Below, in pieces: positions 7,769 through 7,788 of a stretch of DNA of 7,788 nt (positions are counted from its first letter, which is position 1; each line of letters opens with the position of its first letter). The DNA is from Caldilinea sp. (GTDB lineage: Bacteria > Chloroflexota > Anaerolineae > Caldilineales > Caldilineaceae). The DNA is taken from positions 1-7,788 of the forward strand of contig JAPLGY010000345.1 in the NCBI GenBank assembly GCA_026389955.1, written 5' to 3'. The position numbers and the translations under genes are program-made. Below the pieces are notes generated by a model, which was not told where the DNA came from, searched no databases, and saw nothing but the letters and a program-made list of their open reading frames with translations.

Positions 7769-7788
7769 ACGCCAGACCCAAACGCCCA

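Overview
The window is high-GC bacterial DNA (roughly 60-65% G+C by eye), densely coding, with no RNA gene, insertion sequence, CRISPR array or integration site that I can see. The gene types fit a free-living heterotroph: a two-domain sulfurtransferase, a sugar or sugar-acid catabolic operon, an LtaS-like membrane phosphotransferase, and a lipoprotein with an Ala/Pro/Glu-rich linker and a YceI domain. The style of the last two would suit a Chloroflexota (Anaerolineae/Caldilineae-like) genome, but this is only an impression from gene style.

Layout. (1) Plus strand, left edge to 986: the 3' part of a rhodanese-type sulfurtransferase gene whose start is probably outside the window. (2) 993-1031: a strong hairpin between two converging genes. 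(3) Minus strand, 5085 down to 1038: four genes in one direction, apparently one operon. In transcription order they are a xylose-isomerase-like TIM-barrel epimerase/isomerase, a zinc-dependent medium-chain (sorbitol/sugar-acid type) dehydrogenase, a HUMPS-family enzyme related to hexulose-6-phosphate synthase and 3-keto-L-gulonate-6-phosphate decarboxylase, and a LarA-type (nickel-pincer lactate racemase) homologue. A good sigma70-like promoter for this operon lies at 5218-5246, with a perfect 6-bp inverted repeat over its -35 box and a second, CG-centred dyad in its leader. (4) Plus strand, 5240-6892: an LtaS/OpgB-like alkaline-phosphatase-superfamily membrane protein, divergent from the operon. 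(5) Plus strand, 6942-7711: a YceI-domain lipoprotein gene containing seven 15-bp repeats. A 5-bp tandem duplication inside the repeats puts the signal peptide out of frame with the YceI domain.

How the genes may work together. The four minus-strand genes combine a possible 2-hydroxyacid racemase/epimerase (LarA-like), a polyol or sugar-acid oxidase, an aldolase/decarboxylase of the UlaD/HPS fold and an epimerase of the UlaE/IolE fold. The set resembles a sugar-acid catabolic route (UlaD plus UlaE are neighbours in L-ascorbate use) but does not match a pathway I know as such. The HUMPS enzyme carries HPS-like rather than decarboxylase-like residues at two of three diagnostic positions and neither residue at the third. 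This operon is the best candidate in the window for an undescribed system.

No gene-free stretch exceeds 300 bases. The longest, 5086-5239, holds the operon leader and promoter region.
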